DNA of 64,000 nt from positions 372,001-436,000 of the forward strand of contig NZ_JARBFX010000002.1 of the NCBI RefSeq assembly GCF_028863665.1, in the 5' to 3' direction. Position numbers and translations under genes: made by a program. The stretch is from Aquabacter sediminis. GTDB lineage: Bacteria; Pseudomonadota; Alphaproteobacteria; Rhizobiales; Xanthobacteraceae. The notes under the pieces were generated by a model. That model was not told the DNA's origin and ran no database searches. It saw only the letters and a program-made list of their open reading frames with translations. The number at the start of each line of letters is the position of its first letter. Position 1 is the stretch's first letter. Of this stretch, positions 50,887 to 59,864 are shown piece by piece.

Positions 50887-52101
50887 TCAGTTCAGCGTGC
50901 TCAGGAACTGTGAGTAGGCTTTCGCGTCCGAGGGCAGGTCCTCGACGAACATCCAAGTGTTGCCGCGCCACTGGAAGGCGCCGTTGGTGGTGTAGGCCTG
51001 TCCGTTGCGGTCGAACAGCTTGCCGTCCACGGGAATGTACTGCATCACCGCCTCGGCGGGCACGGCGATCTTGCGCAGCGCTGCGGCGACCGCCTTGGTG
51101 TCCTCCACCGTGCCGGCGGCTTCCAGCGCCGCCTTCAGGGCATAGACCTGGTCATAGGCATAGGGCGAGCTGGGCGAGGGCGCGGCACCGAAGGCGGCGG
51201 TGTAGTTCTTGTTGTAGGCAAGGCCCGCCGGAGAGGCCGCCTGGAGGGTCAGCTCGGTGGGGCGCAGGTCCCACACCCCTTCCATCTGCGCGGCGCTGGC
51301 CACCTTCAGGAACTGCTCCTCGCTGCCGCTGGTGAAGCCGTAGCGCGGCACATCCATGCCCAGTTCCGCCGCCTGCCGGTAGATGAAGGCGGCCGGCTCC
51401 ACATAGCCTGCCACCAGGATGGCATCGGGCTTCAGCTCGCGGATCTTGGTGAGCTGCGGGGTCATGTCCCGATCCTTCAGCCCGAAGGATTCCCGCGCGA
51501 TGATCTCGCCGCCGGACTTTTTCAGCTCCGCCTCGAAGGCATCCACGTAGCTGGCATAAAAACCCACATCCAGCGCACCGAGGACAGCGACCCGCTTCTG
51601 ACCTTTCTTCGCCACGAAGGCACCGGCGGCCGCGCCGGTATAGTCGGCCGGCGGGCGGGTGCGCACGAGGTTGGGAATGCCGCGGGTGGTGATGGAGCGC
51701 TCGGCGGCATTGCCCACCAGCATGACGGCGTCCTCATTCTTGATGAAGGACGCCACCGCGGCGGTGGCCCCGGAGCAGCAGAAGCCGAGGATATACTTCA
51801 CCCCGTCCCGGTCGATCAGCTTGCGCACCGCATTGGTGGCCTCGGTGGGGTTGGCCTTGTCGTCATAGGCGATGACGTTGAGCTTATAGACGTCCTTGCC
51901 CACCTTGATGCCGCCGGCGGCGTTGATCTCCTTGGCCGCCATCTTGACCGCATTGGCTTCGGCAAGGCCATAGACCGCGCCGCCCCCGGTGAGGGCATCG
52001 CTGACGCCGATGTCCAGGGTCTTCTCGGCCGCGAAGGCCATGGCGGTGGAGAAGGTCAGGGCGGCGGCGGCGGCCGCAAGACCCGCGAATGGCTTTCTCA
52101 T
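50887..52101 (-). CDS. ABC transporter substrate-binding protein, LivK-like
   Basis: This 404-residue periplasmic protein has a Sec signal peptide ending in A-F-A-A near residue 25 and a Peripla_BP_6 fold (I-G-V-S-D-A-L-T-G-G; I-N-A-A-G-G-I-K-V; G-F-C-C-S-G-A-T near residue 109). The ATG at 52101 has AGGGAG upstream. It is the third gene of liv operon 3. The ligand is probably the organic acid activated by the ligase at the end of the operon; this is inference. Confidence 0.88.
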   Translation of the reverse strand: MRKPFAGLAAAAAALTFSTAMAFAAEKTLDIGVSDALTGGGAVYGLAEANAVKMAAKEINAAGGIKVGKDVYKLNVIAYDDKANPTEATNAVRKLIDRDGVKYILGFCCSGATAAVASFIKNEDAVMLVGNAAERSITTRGIPNLVRTRPPADYTGAAAGAFVAKKGQKRVAVLGALDVGFYASYVDAFEAELKKSGGEIIARESFGLKDRDMTPQLTKIRELKPDAILVAGYVEPAAFIYRQAAELGMDVPRYGFTSGSEEQFLKVASAAQMEGVWDLRPTELTLQAASPAGLAYNKNYTAAFGAAPSPSSPYAYDQVYALKAALEAAGTVEDTKAVAAALRKIAVPAEAVMQYIPVDGKLFDRNGQAYTTNGAFQWRGNTWMFVEDLPSDAKAYSQFLSTLN

Positions 52102-52177
52102 GGACGTCTCCCTCAGTCTTGCCGATTTGTTTGCTTCGGCTTTCTGGTCGCTTGGTTCGGACGCCTGTCCGGCCGCC

Positions 52178-52879
52178 TCAATGGCCGAGATAGGCTTTGG
52201 CGATGTCCGGGTGGGATTGCAGTTCGGTGCCCGTGCCGGTCAGCACGATCTCCCCCGCCTCGAACAGGTAGGCGCGGTCGGCGAGGCGCAAGGCGAGGTG
52301 GGAATTCTGCTCCACCAGCAGGATGGTCATGCCGGTGGCCTTGATGCGGGCGATGGTCTCGCCCACCTCAGCCACGATCTTCGGCGCCAGCCCCAGCGAG
52401 GGCTCGTCGAAAATGCACAGGCGCGGTCGCGCCATCAGGGCCCGGGCGATGGCGAGCATCTCCTGCTCGCCTCCCGACAAGGTCCCCGCCGCCTGGGCGG
52501 CGCGGGATCGCAGGATGGGGAACATGTCCATCATGGCGTCCAGGTCCTGCGCCTGACCGCCGTCACGCCGGGCATAGGCGCCCATGCGCAGATTCTGGAG
52601 CACGCTCATTTGGGGAAACACCTGGCGCCCTTCCGGGCACATGGTGATGCCGGCCCGCACCACGGCGTGGCCGGGCAGGTTGGTGATGTCCCGCCCCTCG
52701 AACCGCACCGTGCCGCTCCGCACCGGAACGAGCCCGCAAATGGCCTTCAGCGTGGAGGTCTTCCCCGCTCCGTTGGCGCCGATGAGGGCGACGCACTCGC
52801 CCGCCTCCACAGTGAGGTCGATGCCATGAACCACTTCGATCGGGCCGTAGCCGATCCTCAATTGCTGCACCTGGAGCAT
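52178..52879 (-). CDS. ABC transporter ATP-binding protein, LivF family
   Basis: This 233-residue ATPase has Walker A G-A-N-G-A-G-K-T-S near residue 34, canonical signature L-S-G-G-E-Q-E, and the later L-C-I-F-D-E-P-S-L-G-L-A-P. It starts one base after the LivG-type stop. It forms, with LivG and the two permeases, the third Liv-type importer. Confidence 0.9.
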   Translation of the reverse strand: MLQVQQLRIGYGPIEVVHGIDLTVEAGECVALIGANGAGKTSTLKAICGLVPVRSGTVRFEGRDITNLPGHAVVRAGITMCPEGRQVFPQMSVLQNLRMGAYARRDGGQAQDLDAMMDMFPILRSRAAQAAGTLSGGEQEMLAIARALMARPRLCIFDEPSLGLAPKIVAEVGETIARIKATGMTILLVEQNSHLALRLADRAYLFEAGEIVLTGTGTELQSHPDIAKAYLGH

Positions 52880-52880
52880 G

Positions 52881-53627
52881 TCAGGCGGCCTCGCCCAGAT
52901 AGGCGTCGATCACCACGGGATCGTTGCGCACCTCGTTCGGCGTGCCCTCGGCGATCTTGGTACCGAAGCTCAGCACCACCAGCCGGTCGCAGATCTCCAT
53001 GATGAGTGCCATGTGGTGCTCGATGATGAGGACCGACGTGCCCCGGTCGCGGATGGCGCGCACCAGCCCGGCCAAAGCGCGGCGCTCATGGGCGACAAGG
53101 CCGGCGGCGGGCTCGTCCAGCAGGAGAATGTGGGGTTCGCTGGCCAGCGCCGTCGCGATCATGAGCAGGCGCTGCTGCGCGGCGGAGATGGCCCCGGCCC
53201 GGCGCTCGGCGACCGCCGAAAGCCCCGTGAGGTCCAGAAGCTCCTCCACCTTGTGCTCCAGTGCGCCCCGCCCGGCACCGTGCCGCAGCAAGGTGCCGGC
53301 GGGCTGGCGCACATGGGCACCGAGGGCCACATGGGCGCGGACCGTGAATTCGGGAAAGATGCTGGCGGTCTGGAAGGTACGGGTCAGGCCGAGGGCCACC
53401 CGGTCATATTCGGGAACGGTGTGCACGGGCACGCCGGCCAGTAGGATTTCGCCCGAAGTGGGCGGCAGGACACCGGCGAGCACATTGACCGTGGTGGACT
53501 TGCCCGAGCCATTGGGGCCGATCAGCCCGAGGATCTCGCCCGGGCGTACCTCGAAAGACAGGTCGCGGACAGCGTTCACGCCGCCAAACGACTTGCACAG
53601 GCGGTTGACCGCCAGGGTCGCCGTCAT
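52881..53627 (-). CDS. ABC transporter ATP-binding protein, LivG family
   Basis: This 248-residue ATPase, first gene of liv operon 3, has Walker A G-P-N-G-S-G-K-S-T near residue 36 and Walker B I-L-L-L-D-E-P-A-A-G. The signature position reads I-S-A-A-Q-Q. The ATG at 53627 has a GGGAGGGAAGG ribosome site; one five residues earlier has none. The intergenic space to the divergent LysR start is about 140 bases. Confidence 0.9.
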   Translation of the reverse strand: MTATLAVNRLCKSFGGVNAVRDLSFEVRPGEILGLIGPNGSGKSTTVNVLAGVLPPTSGEILLAGVPVHTVPEYDRVALGLTRTFQTASIFPEFTVRAHVALGAHVRQPAGTLLRHGAGRGALEHKVEELLDLTGLSAVAERRAGAISAAQQRLLMIATALASEPHILLLDEPAAGLVAHERRALAGLVRAIRDRGTSVLIIEHHMALIMEICDRLVVLSFGTKIAEGTPNEVRNDPVVIDAYLGEAA

Positions 53628-53768
53628 GCCCTTCCCTCCCATCCGCCTTTTTTAAGTGCGGTTGCTAGACACCTATCGCCAAGCGGGAGGGATGAAAAAT
53701 TCAAAGATTGCGGGGTGGCATCAAAAATTTCGATTATTCTTGCCGGCATTGAGCAGGGGCGCGCGGCC

Positions 53769-54680
53769 GTGGCGGACAGCAGAGCCATCCGAAATATCAA
53801 GTCAATTCAAGTGTTTCATGCGGTCTGTGAGACGCGCAACGTGACCAAGGCGGCGCTGGCGCTCAACACCAGCCAGAGCTCGGTGAGCTACCATATCAAA
53901 AAATTGGAAACGGACCTGTCCATTGCCCTGTTCCGGCGCACCCGGAGCGGCCTGGAGCTGACGGAGGCCGGCAGCCTGCTGGCGACCTATGTGGAACGTG
54001 GTCTGACCATCATACAGGCGGGTCAGGAGCATGTAACCGGGAAAGCGCGCTCGGTGCGCATGGCCTTGCTTCCCATGTTCGCCAGCCGCTGGCTCTCTCC
54101 CCGCCTGGGGCAACTCCTGGAGAGCCGCCCGGGCCTTCACCTGTCGATCCAGAACCACAACAACACCTATGCCACCATGGCCGACCCGGACCGCTTCGCC
54201 GATCTGGGCATCCAGTGGGGACAGGGCCATTGGCCGGCCTTCGAGGTGACACCCTTGTGGCCCGAGCGCCTGGTGGTGGTCTGCAGCGCCGACTATCTGC
54301 GCCAGCATCCCATTTCCAGCCCGCGGGACCTCGCCCGCTGCACCCTGCTGCATGTGGACGACACGCAGATGTGGGACGACTGGTTCCACCGCAACGGGCT
54401 GACCCTCGCCCCCTCCCAGCAGCAGATGATGCTGGAGGACCGGCACTTCCAATTGTCCTCCACCATTAACGGCCTCGGCGTCTCATTGTTCGCCTGGTGG
54501 CTGGTGCGAAAGGAAATGGAAAGCGGGGAATTGGTGGACCCCTTCGCCCACCGTTTCGAGACGAGCTTTGCCTACCACCTGGTCTGTCCCAGGGAGCGGG
54601 ACCTTTCCCCCTCCGCGCGGTGGGTGCGCGACTGGCTCCTGGAGACCAGCGCCGGCGGCCCGGCCGCAGAGGCGCGCTGA
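53769..54680 (+). CDS. LysR-family transcriptional regulator (GcvA-like)
   Basis: This regulator of about 303 residues has the N-terminal helix-turn-helix F-H-A-V-C-E-T-R-N-V-T-K-A-A-L-A-L-N-T-S-Q-S-S-V-S-Y-H and a LysR substrate domain of the GcvA type. I start at the GTG at 53769 because AGGGG lies nine bases upstream and the length is then normal; another GTG at 53715 would add 18 residues but has no ribosome site. It is divergent from liv operon 3 and probably controls it. It is convergent with a YeiH-type exporter gene, and could also act as a YeiE-like partner of that gene. Confidence 0.85.
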   Translation: MADSRAIRNIKSIQVFHAVCETRNVTKAALALNTSQSSVSYHIKKLETDLSIALFRRTRSGLELTEAGSLLATYVERGLTIIQAGQEHVTGKARSVRMALLPMFASRWLSPRLGQLLESRPGLHLSIQNHNNTYATMADPDRFADLGIQWGQGHWPAFEVTPLWPERLVVVCSADYLRQHPISSPRDLARCTLLHVDDTQMWDDWFHRNGLTLAPSQQQMMLEDRHFQLSSTINGLGVSLFAWWLVRKEMESGELVDPFAHRFETSFAYHLVCPRERDLSPSARWVRDWLLETSAGGPAAEAR

Positions 54681-54705
54681 GGGGGCGCGCGGCGGGCCCC
54701 ATCGC

Positions 54706-54737
54706 AAAACGGCCCGCCTCCGAGGGAAGCGGGCCGT
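54706..54737 (-). terminator. Terminator of the yeiH-type gene
   Basis: ACGGCCCGC (54709-54717) pairs with GCGGGCCGT (54729-54737). Read on the minus strand, the stem is followed by TTTT, which fits an intrinsic terminator for the exporter gene. It may help to stop the LysR transcript from the other side. Confidence 0.7.
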
Positions 54738-54773
54738 CCATCCTTCGCACGGGATGCCGTTCAGCGGCGGGCC

Positions 54774-55820
54774 TCAGGCGTAGAAGCTGGCGATCAGCAC
54801 GAAGCCCAGGAGCGAGATGAAGGCCCAGGAGGCGGCCCCTAGCGCCAACGGCTTGAAGCCCTTGGCGCGCAGCTTGCGAATGTCCGTCTCCAGGCCCATG
54901 GCCCCGAGCGCGATGGCGAGCAGGAAGGTGGTGACCTGCGCGATCTGGGGCTTGGCCTCGGCGGGCACGACACCCAGGCTGTTCACCACGATCATGGCCA
55001 TGAAGCCCAGCACGAACCACGGCACGGGGGGCGCGGCGCGACCGGCCTCGCCGCCCTGCGCGCGGCGCGTGGCGGCAAAGCCCAGCGCCAGGACGAGGGG
55101 CGCGAGCAGCATCACGCGGGTGAGCTTGGCCACCGTGCCGAATTCGCCCGCTTCCTGCCCGCCCTGGAAGGCGGACGCCACCACCTGCGCCACCTCATGG
55201 ATGGTGGCTCCGGTCCACAGCCCGTAGGCATGGGCCGAGAAACCGGTGAGCGGCAGCAGGACCGGGAACAGCAGCATGGAGATGGAGCCGAACACGGTGA
55301 CGCAGGCCACCGCATAGGCCACGTCCTCGTCCGACCCCCGCGTGACGGTGTTGGTGGCGATGACGGCGGAAGCGCCACAGATGGAGGTTCCCGCCGCGAT
55401 CAGTTCGGCCAGGCGCGGCTCCACCCCCATGGCCCTGCCGATCCAGCGGGTCACGAAGAAGGTGGCCACAAGGCAGATGGCGACGATCAGGAAGCCGGAG
55501 GCGCCGATCATCTGCACCTGGGCGAGCGTGAGCTGCAGGCCGAGCAGGATGATGCCGAAGCGCAGGATGCGGCGCAGGGAGAATTTCACCCCGGGAATCG
55601 CCCAGGCGGGGGTGCCGATCAGATTGTGGAAGGTCATGCCCACCACGATGGCGATGACCAGCGGGCTCAAGGAGGAGATGCCGGGAATGAGGCGCAGCGC
55701 ATAGGCAAGGCCGGCGACCGTAACGGTCAGCGCCAGCCCCGGCAGAATATTGCCCGCCGCCTTCGCCGCCGGCCCCAGAGCGCCGGCCAGAAACGACGGC
55801 GCCACCCTCTCATCGGCCAT
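54774..55820 (-). CDS. yeiH: YeiH-family putative sulfate exporter / UPF0324 membrane protein
   Basis: This 348-residue protein has about ten membrane helices and matches the YeiH/PSE (UPF0324) family: N-I-L-P-G-L, then I-A-I-V-V-G-M-T-F-H-N near residue 65, a central S-I-C-G-A-S-A-V-I-A-T-N, and the later T-I-H-E-V-A-Q-V-V. Family members are called putative sulfate exporters; one group is linked to sulfonate metabolism. The ATG at 55820 has AGGGAGG upstream. A LysR gene is convergent downstream, as YeiE/YeiH pairs often are, though here in tail-to-tail order. The transported ion is unproven. Confidence 0.85.
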   Translation of the reverse strand: MADERVAPSFLAGALGPAAKAAGNILPGLALTVTVAGLAYALRLIPGISSLSPLVIAIVVGMTFHNLIGTPAWAIPGVKFSLRRILRFGIILLGLQLTLAQVQMIGASGFLIVAICLVATFFVTRWIGRAMGVEPRLAELIAAGTSICGASAVIATNTVTRGSDEDVAYAVACVTVFGSISMLLFPVLLPLTGFSAHAYGLWTGATIHEVAQVVASAFQGGQEAGEFGTVAKLTRVMLLAPLVLALGFAATRRAQGGEAGRAAPPVPWFVLGFMAMIVVNSLGVVPAEAKPQIAQVTTFLLAIALGAMGLETDIRKLRAKGFKPLALGAASWAFISLLGFVLIASFYA

Positions 55821-55863
55821 GTCGGCCTCCCTGTTTGCCCGGCTCAAAAGTGCGTCGCAGCGT

Positions 55864-55917
55864 TCGATCGATCAAATAGGCAATAGTGTTTGTTCTGATC
55901 TATATTTTTGATTGATC
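55864..55917. promoter_or_regulatory. Spaced inverted repeat between yeiH-type gene and porin gene
   Basis: GATCGATCAAATA and TATTTTTGATTGATC are imperfectly inverted arms (one gap, a few mismatches) separated by about 24 bases. The stretch is AT-rich compared with its surroundings and probably contains promoters for one or both genes. Confidence 0.35.
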
Positions 55918-56070
55918 ATGAGCGATCCCGCGCACCGGGCGCCCGGAACCGCAAGCCGCGTCCGACAGACACTCAAACGTTACCGGAAGGTCCGATGCCC
56001 TTCACAGAGGTCGGGCTGCAATGCGGCTCGCCGCAATCAGCCCGAGGGCGGCGCATGCGGGGGAAGGGAA

Positions 56071-57576
56071 ATGCGGACACGCTTTTTGACGGCGCTCGCG
56101 GGAGCCGTGGCCATGTCCAGCCAAGGGGCCTTGGGGGCGGATCTTCCCGCCAAGGCGAAGGCGGTGGAATATGTGCGCGTGTGCACCACCTATGGCGCCG
56201 GCTATTACGACGTGCCCGGCACGGAGACCTGCCTGCGCCTGGGCGGCTATATCCGCTTTGATGCCTACCTGAACGCAGTCGGCACCTTCAACCCCGCCAT
56301 TTCCTCGGCCGCCTCCACCGCCTTCAAGGCGCCGGGCGCCAGCATTGGCGGCTACCCCTTCAGCACGTCCGCAGATCCCGACTATCTGACGCGTGCCCGC
56401 ACCATTCTGGACCTGGATGCCCGTACCGCCACCGATTATGGCGTGCTGCGCTCCTATCTCCGCTTCGGCATGCAATGGGATTCGCAGGCCAGTGCGGGTA
56501 GCCCGTCCGGCGCCTCCGCCTATTTCGAGCGCGCTTTCATTCAGTTTGCGGGCTTTACCTTCGGCTATACCCAGTCCTTCTTCGACACCGGTATCAGCTA
56601 CATGATGACCACGCCTTATGCGGGCTCCAACACCTGGACATCGCTGCTCGGCTATACCGCGCAGTTCGGCAACGGTGTTTCGGCGACGCTGGCGGTGGAG
56701 GACGCAGCCAGCCGCACGACGGGCCTGCAATACGGCCCCTCCACCGCCACGTTCGCCTCCGGTTCCACGCTCTCCAGCCTCGGCGGCATGAGCTATCTGA
56801 ACGGGCAGGAAGGCACGAAAGTGCCGGACTTCGTTGCCAATCTGCGCCAGGACCAGGCCTGGGGAACGGCCATGGCCTCCGGCGCCCTGCACCAGGTTGC
56901 GGGCATGACCCCGACCACCGCAGGAGCCGCTTATCTCGGCGCTGCGGGATTGGACGCCTGGGGCTGGGCGCTCGGCGCCTCGTTGGAAGTCAAGCTGCCG
57001 ATGCTGGCCGCGGGCGACAGCCTCTACCTGCAGGCCAATTATGCCTCCGGCGCGCTGAATTATCTGGGACTGTCCGGCAATTACCAGGCTCGCGCATCGG
57101 GGCTCGGCGCCCTCGGCCTGAATGCCGGCCTCTCCACGGTGACCGGCGGCTATTATCCCATCGCCGACGCCATCTGGAATGGCTCGGACTATGCGCAGGA
57201 GAAGGGCTTCGCGCTCCAGGCCCAGTTCCGCCACTTCTGGCAACCCGCTCTGCGCTCGGCCGTCTATGGCGGCTATGTGCGCGTGGATGTGCCCCAGAAC
57301 GCGGCCTTCTCGGCGGCCACAGTGTCCAGTTCGCCTGCCGCCCGCCAGTTCAATGCCGGCTTCGACGTGGAGATGTGGCAGGCGGGGCTTAACACCGTCT
57401 GGTCGCCGGTGCGCAATCTCGATCTGGGTGTCGAAGTGATCTATTCGCGGGTCAGTGGAAGCCTTCCGTTGAGTTCCGTGTCGGTCACCGGAACGCCGGC
57501 TTCCGGCACCGTGGCCATATTTGGCGGGTCGGCCGATGTCTGGTCGGGAGGCATCCGGGCCCAGCGGAACTTCTGA
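56071..57576 (+). CDS. Alphaproteobacterial porin (Porin_2 family)
   Basis: This 501-residue outer-membrane protein has a Sec signal ending near residue 25 (G-A-L-G-A-D). The mature part opens with L-P-A-K-A-K and then V-E-Y-V-R-V-C-T-T-Y-G-A-G-Y-Y-D-V-P-G with C-L-R-L-G-G-Y-I-R-F-D, the diagnostic start of the Porin_2 family, and ends with the aromatic N-F of barrel proteins. The ATG at 56071 has GGGAAGGGAA upstream; frames extending farther upstream lack a signal. It should form a general or weakly selective diffusion pore. Confidence 0.92.
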   Translation: MRTRFLTALAGAVAMSSQGALGADLPAKAKAVEYVRVCTTYGAGYYDVPGTETCLRLGGYIRFDAYLNAVGTFNPAISSAASTAFKAPGASIGGYPFSTSADPDYLTRARTILDLDARTATDYGVLRSYLRFGMQWDSQASAGSPSGASAYFERAFIQFAGFTFGYTQSFFDTGISYMMTTPYAGSNTWTSLLGYTAQFGNGVSATLAVEDAASRTTGLQYGPSTATFASGSTLSSLGGMSYLNGQEGTKVPDFVANLRQDQAWGTAMASGALHQVAGMTPTTAGAAYLGAAGLDAWGWALGASLEVKLPMLAAGDSLYLQANYASGALNYLGLSGNYQARASGLGALGLNAGLSTVTGGYYPIADAIWNGSDYAQEKGFALQAQFRHFWQPALRSAVYGGYVRVDVPQNAAFSAATVSSSPAARQFNAGFDVEMWQAGLNTVWSPVRNLDLGVEVIYSRVSGSLPLSSVSVTGTPASGTVAIFGGSADVWSGGIRAQRNF

Positions 57577-57669
57577 GGCCCCGGAACATTCGCGGGGCAA
57601 ATGAGGGCCCTTTGGGGGGCGCACAGGGACTTTGAAGGGTTCAGTTGATGCCTGAGGCCCTGGACCCCT

Positions 57670-58464
57670 TCATTCCGCCGGCACCTCAAGCGTGGTGTTG
57701 AAAACCACCAGGTCGCCGCGGTACTGGCCGATGCCGAGATAAAGCACGCGGCCGGCCTTGTCGGTGATGACGCGCCGCACCTCGCCCACCGGCGCCCCCA
57801 CGGGCAGGTCGAGCAGGCGGGCCACCGTGAGGTCCGCCGCCAGGATGCGGAAGGACTGGGTCATCTTCTTCACCTTGGGGCGGCCAAGGCGGCCCAGCAC
57901 GGGGATGACCATGGCCTGGTCGAACGCCTCGGGCGCGAGGGCGTAGCAGGCATTGTCGAGATAGAGGTCAATCACGCAGTAAGGCTGGTTCCCCGCGCGG
58001 TGGACGCGGCGCATGTAGCGATAGGAGGGGCCTGCCTCCCCCTCCTCCGGGCGCGGGGAAGGCAATGGCACCTCGGCCTCGACGGTGAGGGTCTGCGGCA
58101 GGTTTCCATCCAGCATCTGAAGGAAATTGTCCCAGCTGGAATCCAGCTGGATGATCTTGCGCGGCTTCAGCCCGTCGGCGACGAACGTGCCCTTGCCCTG
58201 GACGCGGTCGATCAGGCCATCGTCCGCCAGCACGCCCAAAGCCTGCCGGACGGTGACACGGGCCATGCCGTACATCTCGGACAGCTGTTCGAGCGTGGGC
58301 AATTGCGTCCCGGGCGGCCAGCGGCCTTCCTGGATCTCGGCGCGCAGCAGATTGGACAGGGCCACGTAGAGCGGCAGGGACGACGTGCGCAGACGGCGGC
58401 GCGCCTCCTCGCCGTCATGCACTTCCCCGTTCAGGCCCATTGCCACGCCGTCCACCAGAGCCAT
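57670..58464 (-). CDS. GntR-family transcriptional regulator with UTRA domain
   Basis: This 264-residue regulator has a winged helix-turn-helix at residues 25-95 (L-P-T-L-E-Q-L-S-E-M-Y-G-M-A-R-V-T-V-R-Q-A-L ... D-R-V-Q-G-K-G-T-F-V) and a UTRA effector domain from about 110 to the end (HutC/FarR type). I start at the ATG at 58464, which has AGCGGAG close upstream; an ATG at 58440 is possible. It is divergent from the SsuABC/TauABC-type transport operon at 58718, whose expression it most likely controls through a site in the 253-base gap. Confidence 0.85.
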   Translation of the reverse strand: MALVDGVAMGLNGEVHDGEEARRRLRTSSLPLYVALSNLLRAEIQEGRWPPGTQLPTLEQLSEMYGMARVTVRQALGVLADDGLIDRVQGKGTFVADGLKPRKIIQLDSSWDNFLQMLDGNLPQTLTVEAEVPLPSPRPEEGEAGPSYRYMRRVHRAGNQPYCVIDLYLDNACYALAPEAFDQAMVIPVLGRLGRPKVKKMTQSFRILAADLTVARLLDLPVGAPVGEVRRVITDKAGRVLYLGIGQYRGDLVVFNTTLEVPAE

Positions 58465-58717
58465 CTCCGCTTCACCCGATCTCGCCGCATGTGGAGCCGA
58501 TCTGTCTAGTCCTTCCAAGGACGCAGACGAAGCCCATTTGCTGGGCGACGCGCGCGGCCGGGGGAGATCGAAGAAAAGGCACGCTGCACATGAATTAATC
58601 TTGTCTGCTGGTTGACCATACCATAGCATCTTTTCCAGACACAGAGGGAAGACGACCGCAATCGGCGCTCCCCCCGGCCCTCCCAGGGTCCGGGCCCAGC
58701 CAGAGGGGACATGGTCC
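58465..58717. promoter_or_regulatory. Divergent control region of the GntR gene and the transport operon
   Basis: The region holds no gene. A short dyad TGGT-TG-ACCA lies at 58609-58618, followed by another TACCA, a pattern that could be a GntR/HutC-type site. I could not identify promoters with confidence. Confidence 0.3.
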
Positions 58718-59728
58718 ATGCAAAAATCACGACATCTGCGCCTTGCCGCCATCGCCGCGGCCGCCCTGATCAGCTTCGCCGCACCGGTACGGGCGGAAAT
58801 GAGCAATGTGCGGGTCGCCACCCAGATCGGCTTGCCTTATCTGCCGCTGATCGTCATGCAGAGCGACAAGCTGTGGGAAGAAGAGGCCAAGAAGCGCGGC
58901 CTCGACGTCACGGTGGAATATGCGCGCCTCGGCGGCGGCGGCCCGCTCAATGATGCGCTGCTCTCCGATTCCGTTCAGATTGCCTCCGCAGGTCTCGCCC
59001 CCATGCTCACCTTGTGGGACAAGACCTCGAAGAATTACGGGGTGAAGGGCCTCTCGGCCATCAATGCCTCGCCCATGTACCTGCTCACGAACAATCCCAA
59101 CATCAAGTCCATCAAGGATTTCGGCCCCAACGACCGGATCGCCTTGCCGAGCATCAAGGTGTCCATCCAGGCCATCGTGCTGGCCATGGGCGTTGAGCAG
59201 GCCTTCGGGCCCGGCAAGTGGGGGGAATTGGACAATATCCAGGTGGCCATGGCCCATCCTGAGGCCTATGCGGCACTGACCTCCAAGGCGGGCGGCATCA
59301 CCGGCTACATGGCCTCCTCCCCGTTCCAGGAGCGGGCGCTGAAGGTGCCGGGCATCACCAAGGTGGCGGATTCCTTCCAGATCCAGGGCGGCCCCGCCAC
59401 CCTCTCCGTCATCTATGCCAAGTCGGATTTCGTGAAGAACAATCCCAAGCTCGTGGAAGCCTTCATGGCCGCCCAACGCCGGGCGGTGGACCTCATCAAG
59501 ACCGACCTGAAGGGCTCGATCGACAAATATTACGCCGTCACCGGCGACAAGACCGACCGGGCCATCGTCGAACAGATCCTGTCCTCCCCGGAATACGATT
59601 TCGACATCTACCCGAAGGAAAGCATGAAGATCGCCGACTTCATGTATCGCACCGGCGCGCTGAAGCAGAAGCCGGCATCCTGGAAGGACTATTTCTTCGA
59701 GACCGTGCATTCCGAAAAGGGCAACTGA
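58718..59728 (+). CDS. ABC transporter substrate-binding protein, NMT1/SsuA-like
   Basis: This 336-residue exported binding protein has a Sec signal of about 26 residues (ending V-R-A-E) and belongs to the sulfonate/nitrate/taurine (SsuA, TauA, NMT1) group, with P-Y-L-P-L-I-V-M-Q-S-D, a G-G-G-G-P-L-N-D-A-L segment near residue 73, and I-A-L-P-S near residue 145. The ATG at 58718 lies about ten bases after AGAGGGG. It begins an operon with a metallophosphoesterase, an ATPase, a permease and a clipped gene. The ligand could be an organophosphate, sulfonate or other anion; this is inference. Confidence 0.87.
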   Translation: MQKSRHLRLAAIAAAALISFAAPVRAEMSNVRVATQIGLPYLPLIVMQSDKLWEEEAKKRGLDVTVEYARLGGGGPLNDALLSDSVQIASAGLAPMLTLWDKTSKNYGVKGLSAINASPMYLLTNNPNIKSIKDFGPNDRIALPSIKVSIQAIVLAMGVEQAFGPGKWGELDNIQVAMAHPEAYAALTSKAGGITGYMASSPFQERALKVPGITKVADSFQIQGGPATLSVIYAKSDFVKNNPKLVEAFMAAQRRAVDLIKTDLKGSIDKYYAVTGDKTDRAIVEQILSSPEYDFDIYPKESMKIADFMYRTGALKQKPASWKDYFFETVHSEKGN

Positions 59729-59864
59729 CCTTTCGGATCGCCCGACCGGCGCGGGCCGCCCGCCCGCGCCTCTTCACCTTGTCACGCTCCTCAACGCGGT
59801 GCCTTCGCCGCGGACGGCCCCTTGCGTCCGCCCGCCGCCTCGTCCCCAACCTGCCGAGTGACCG

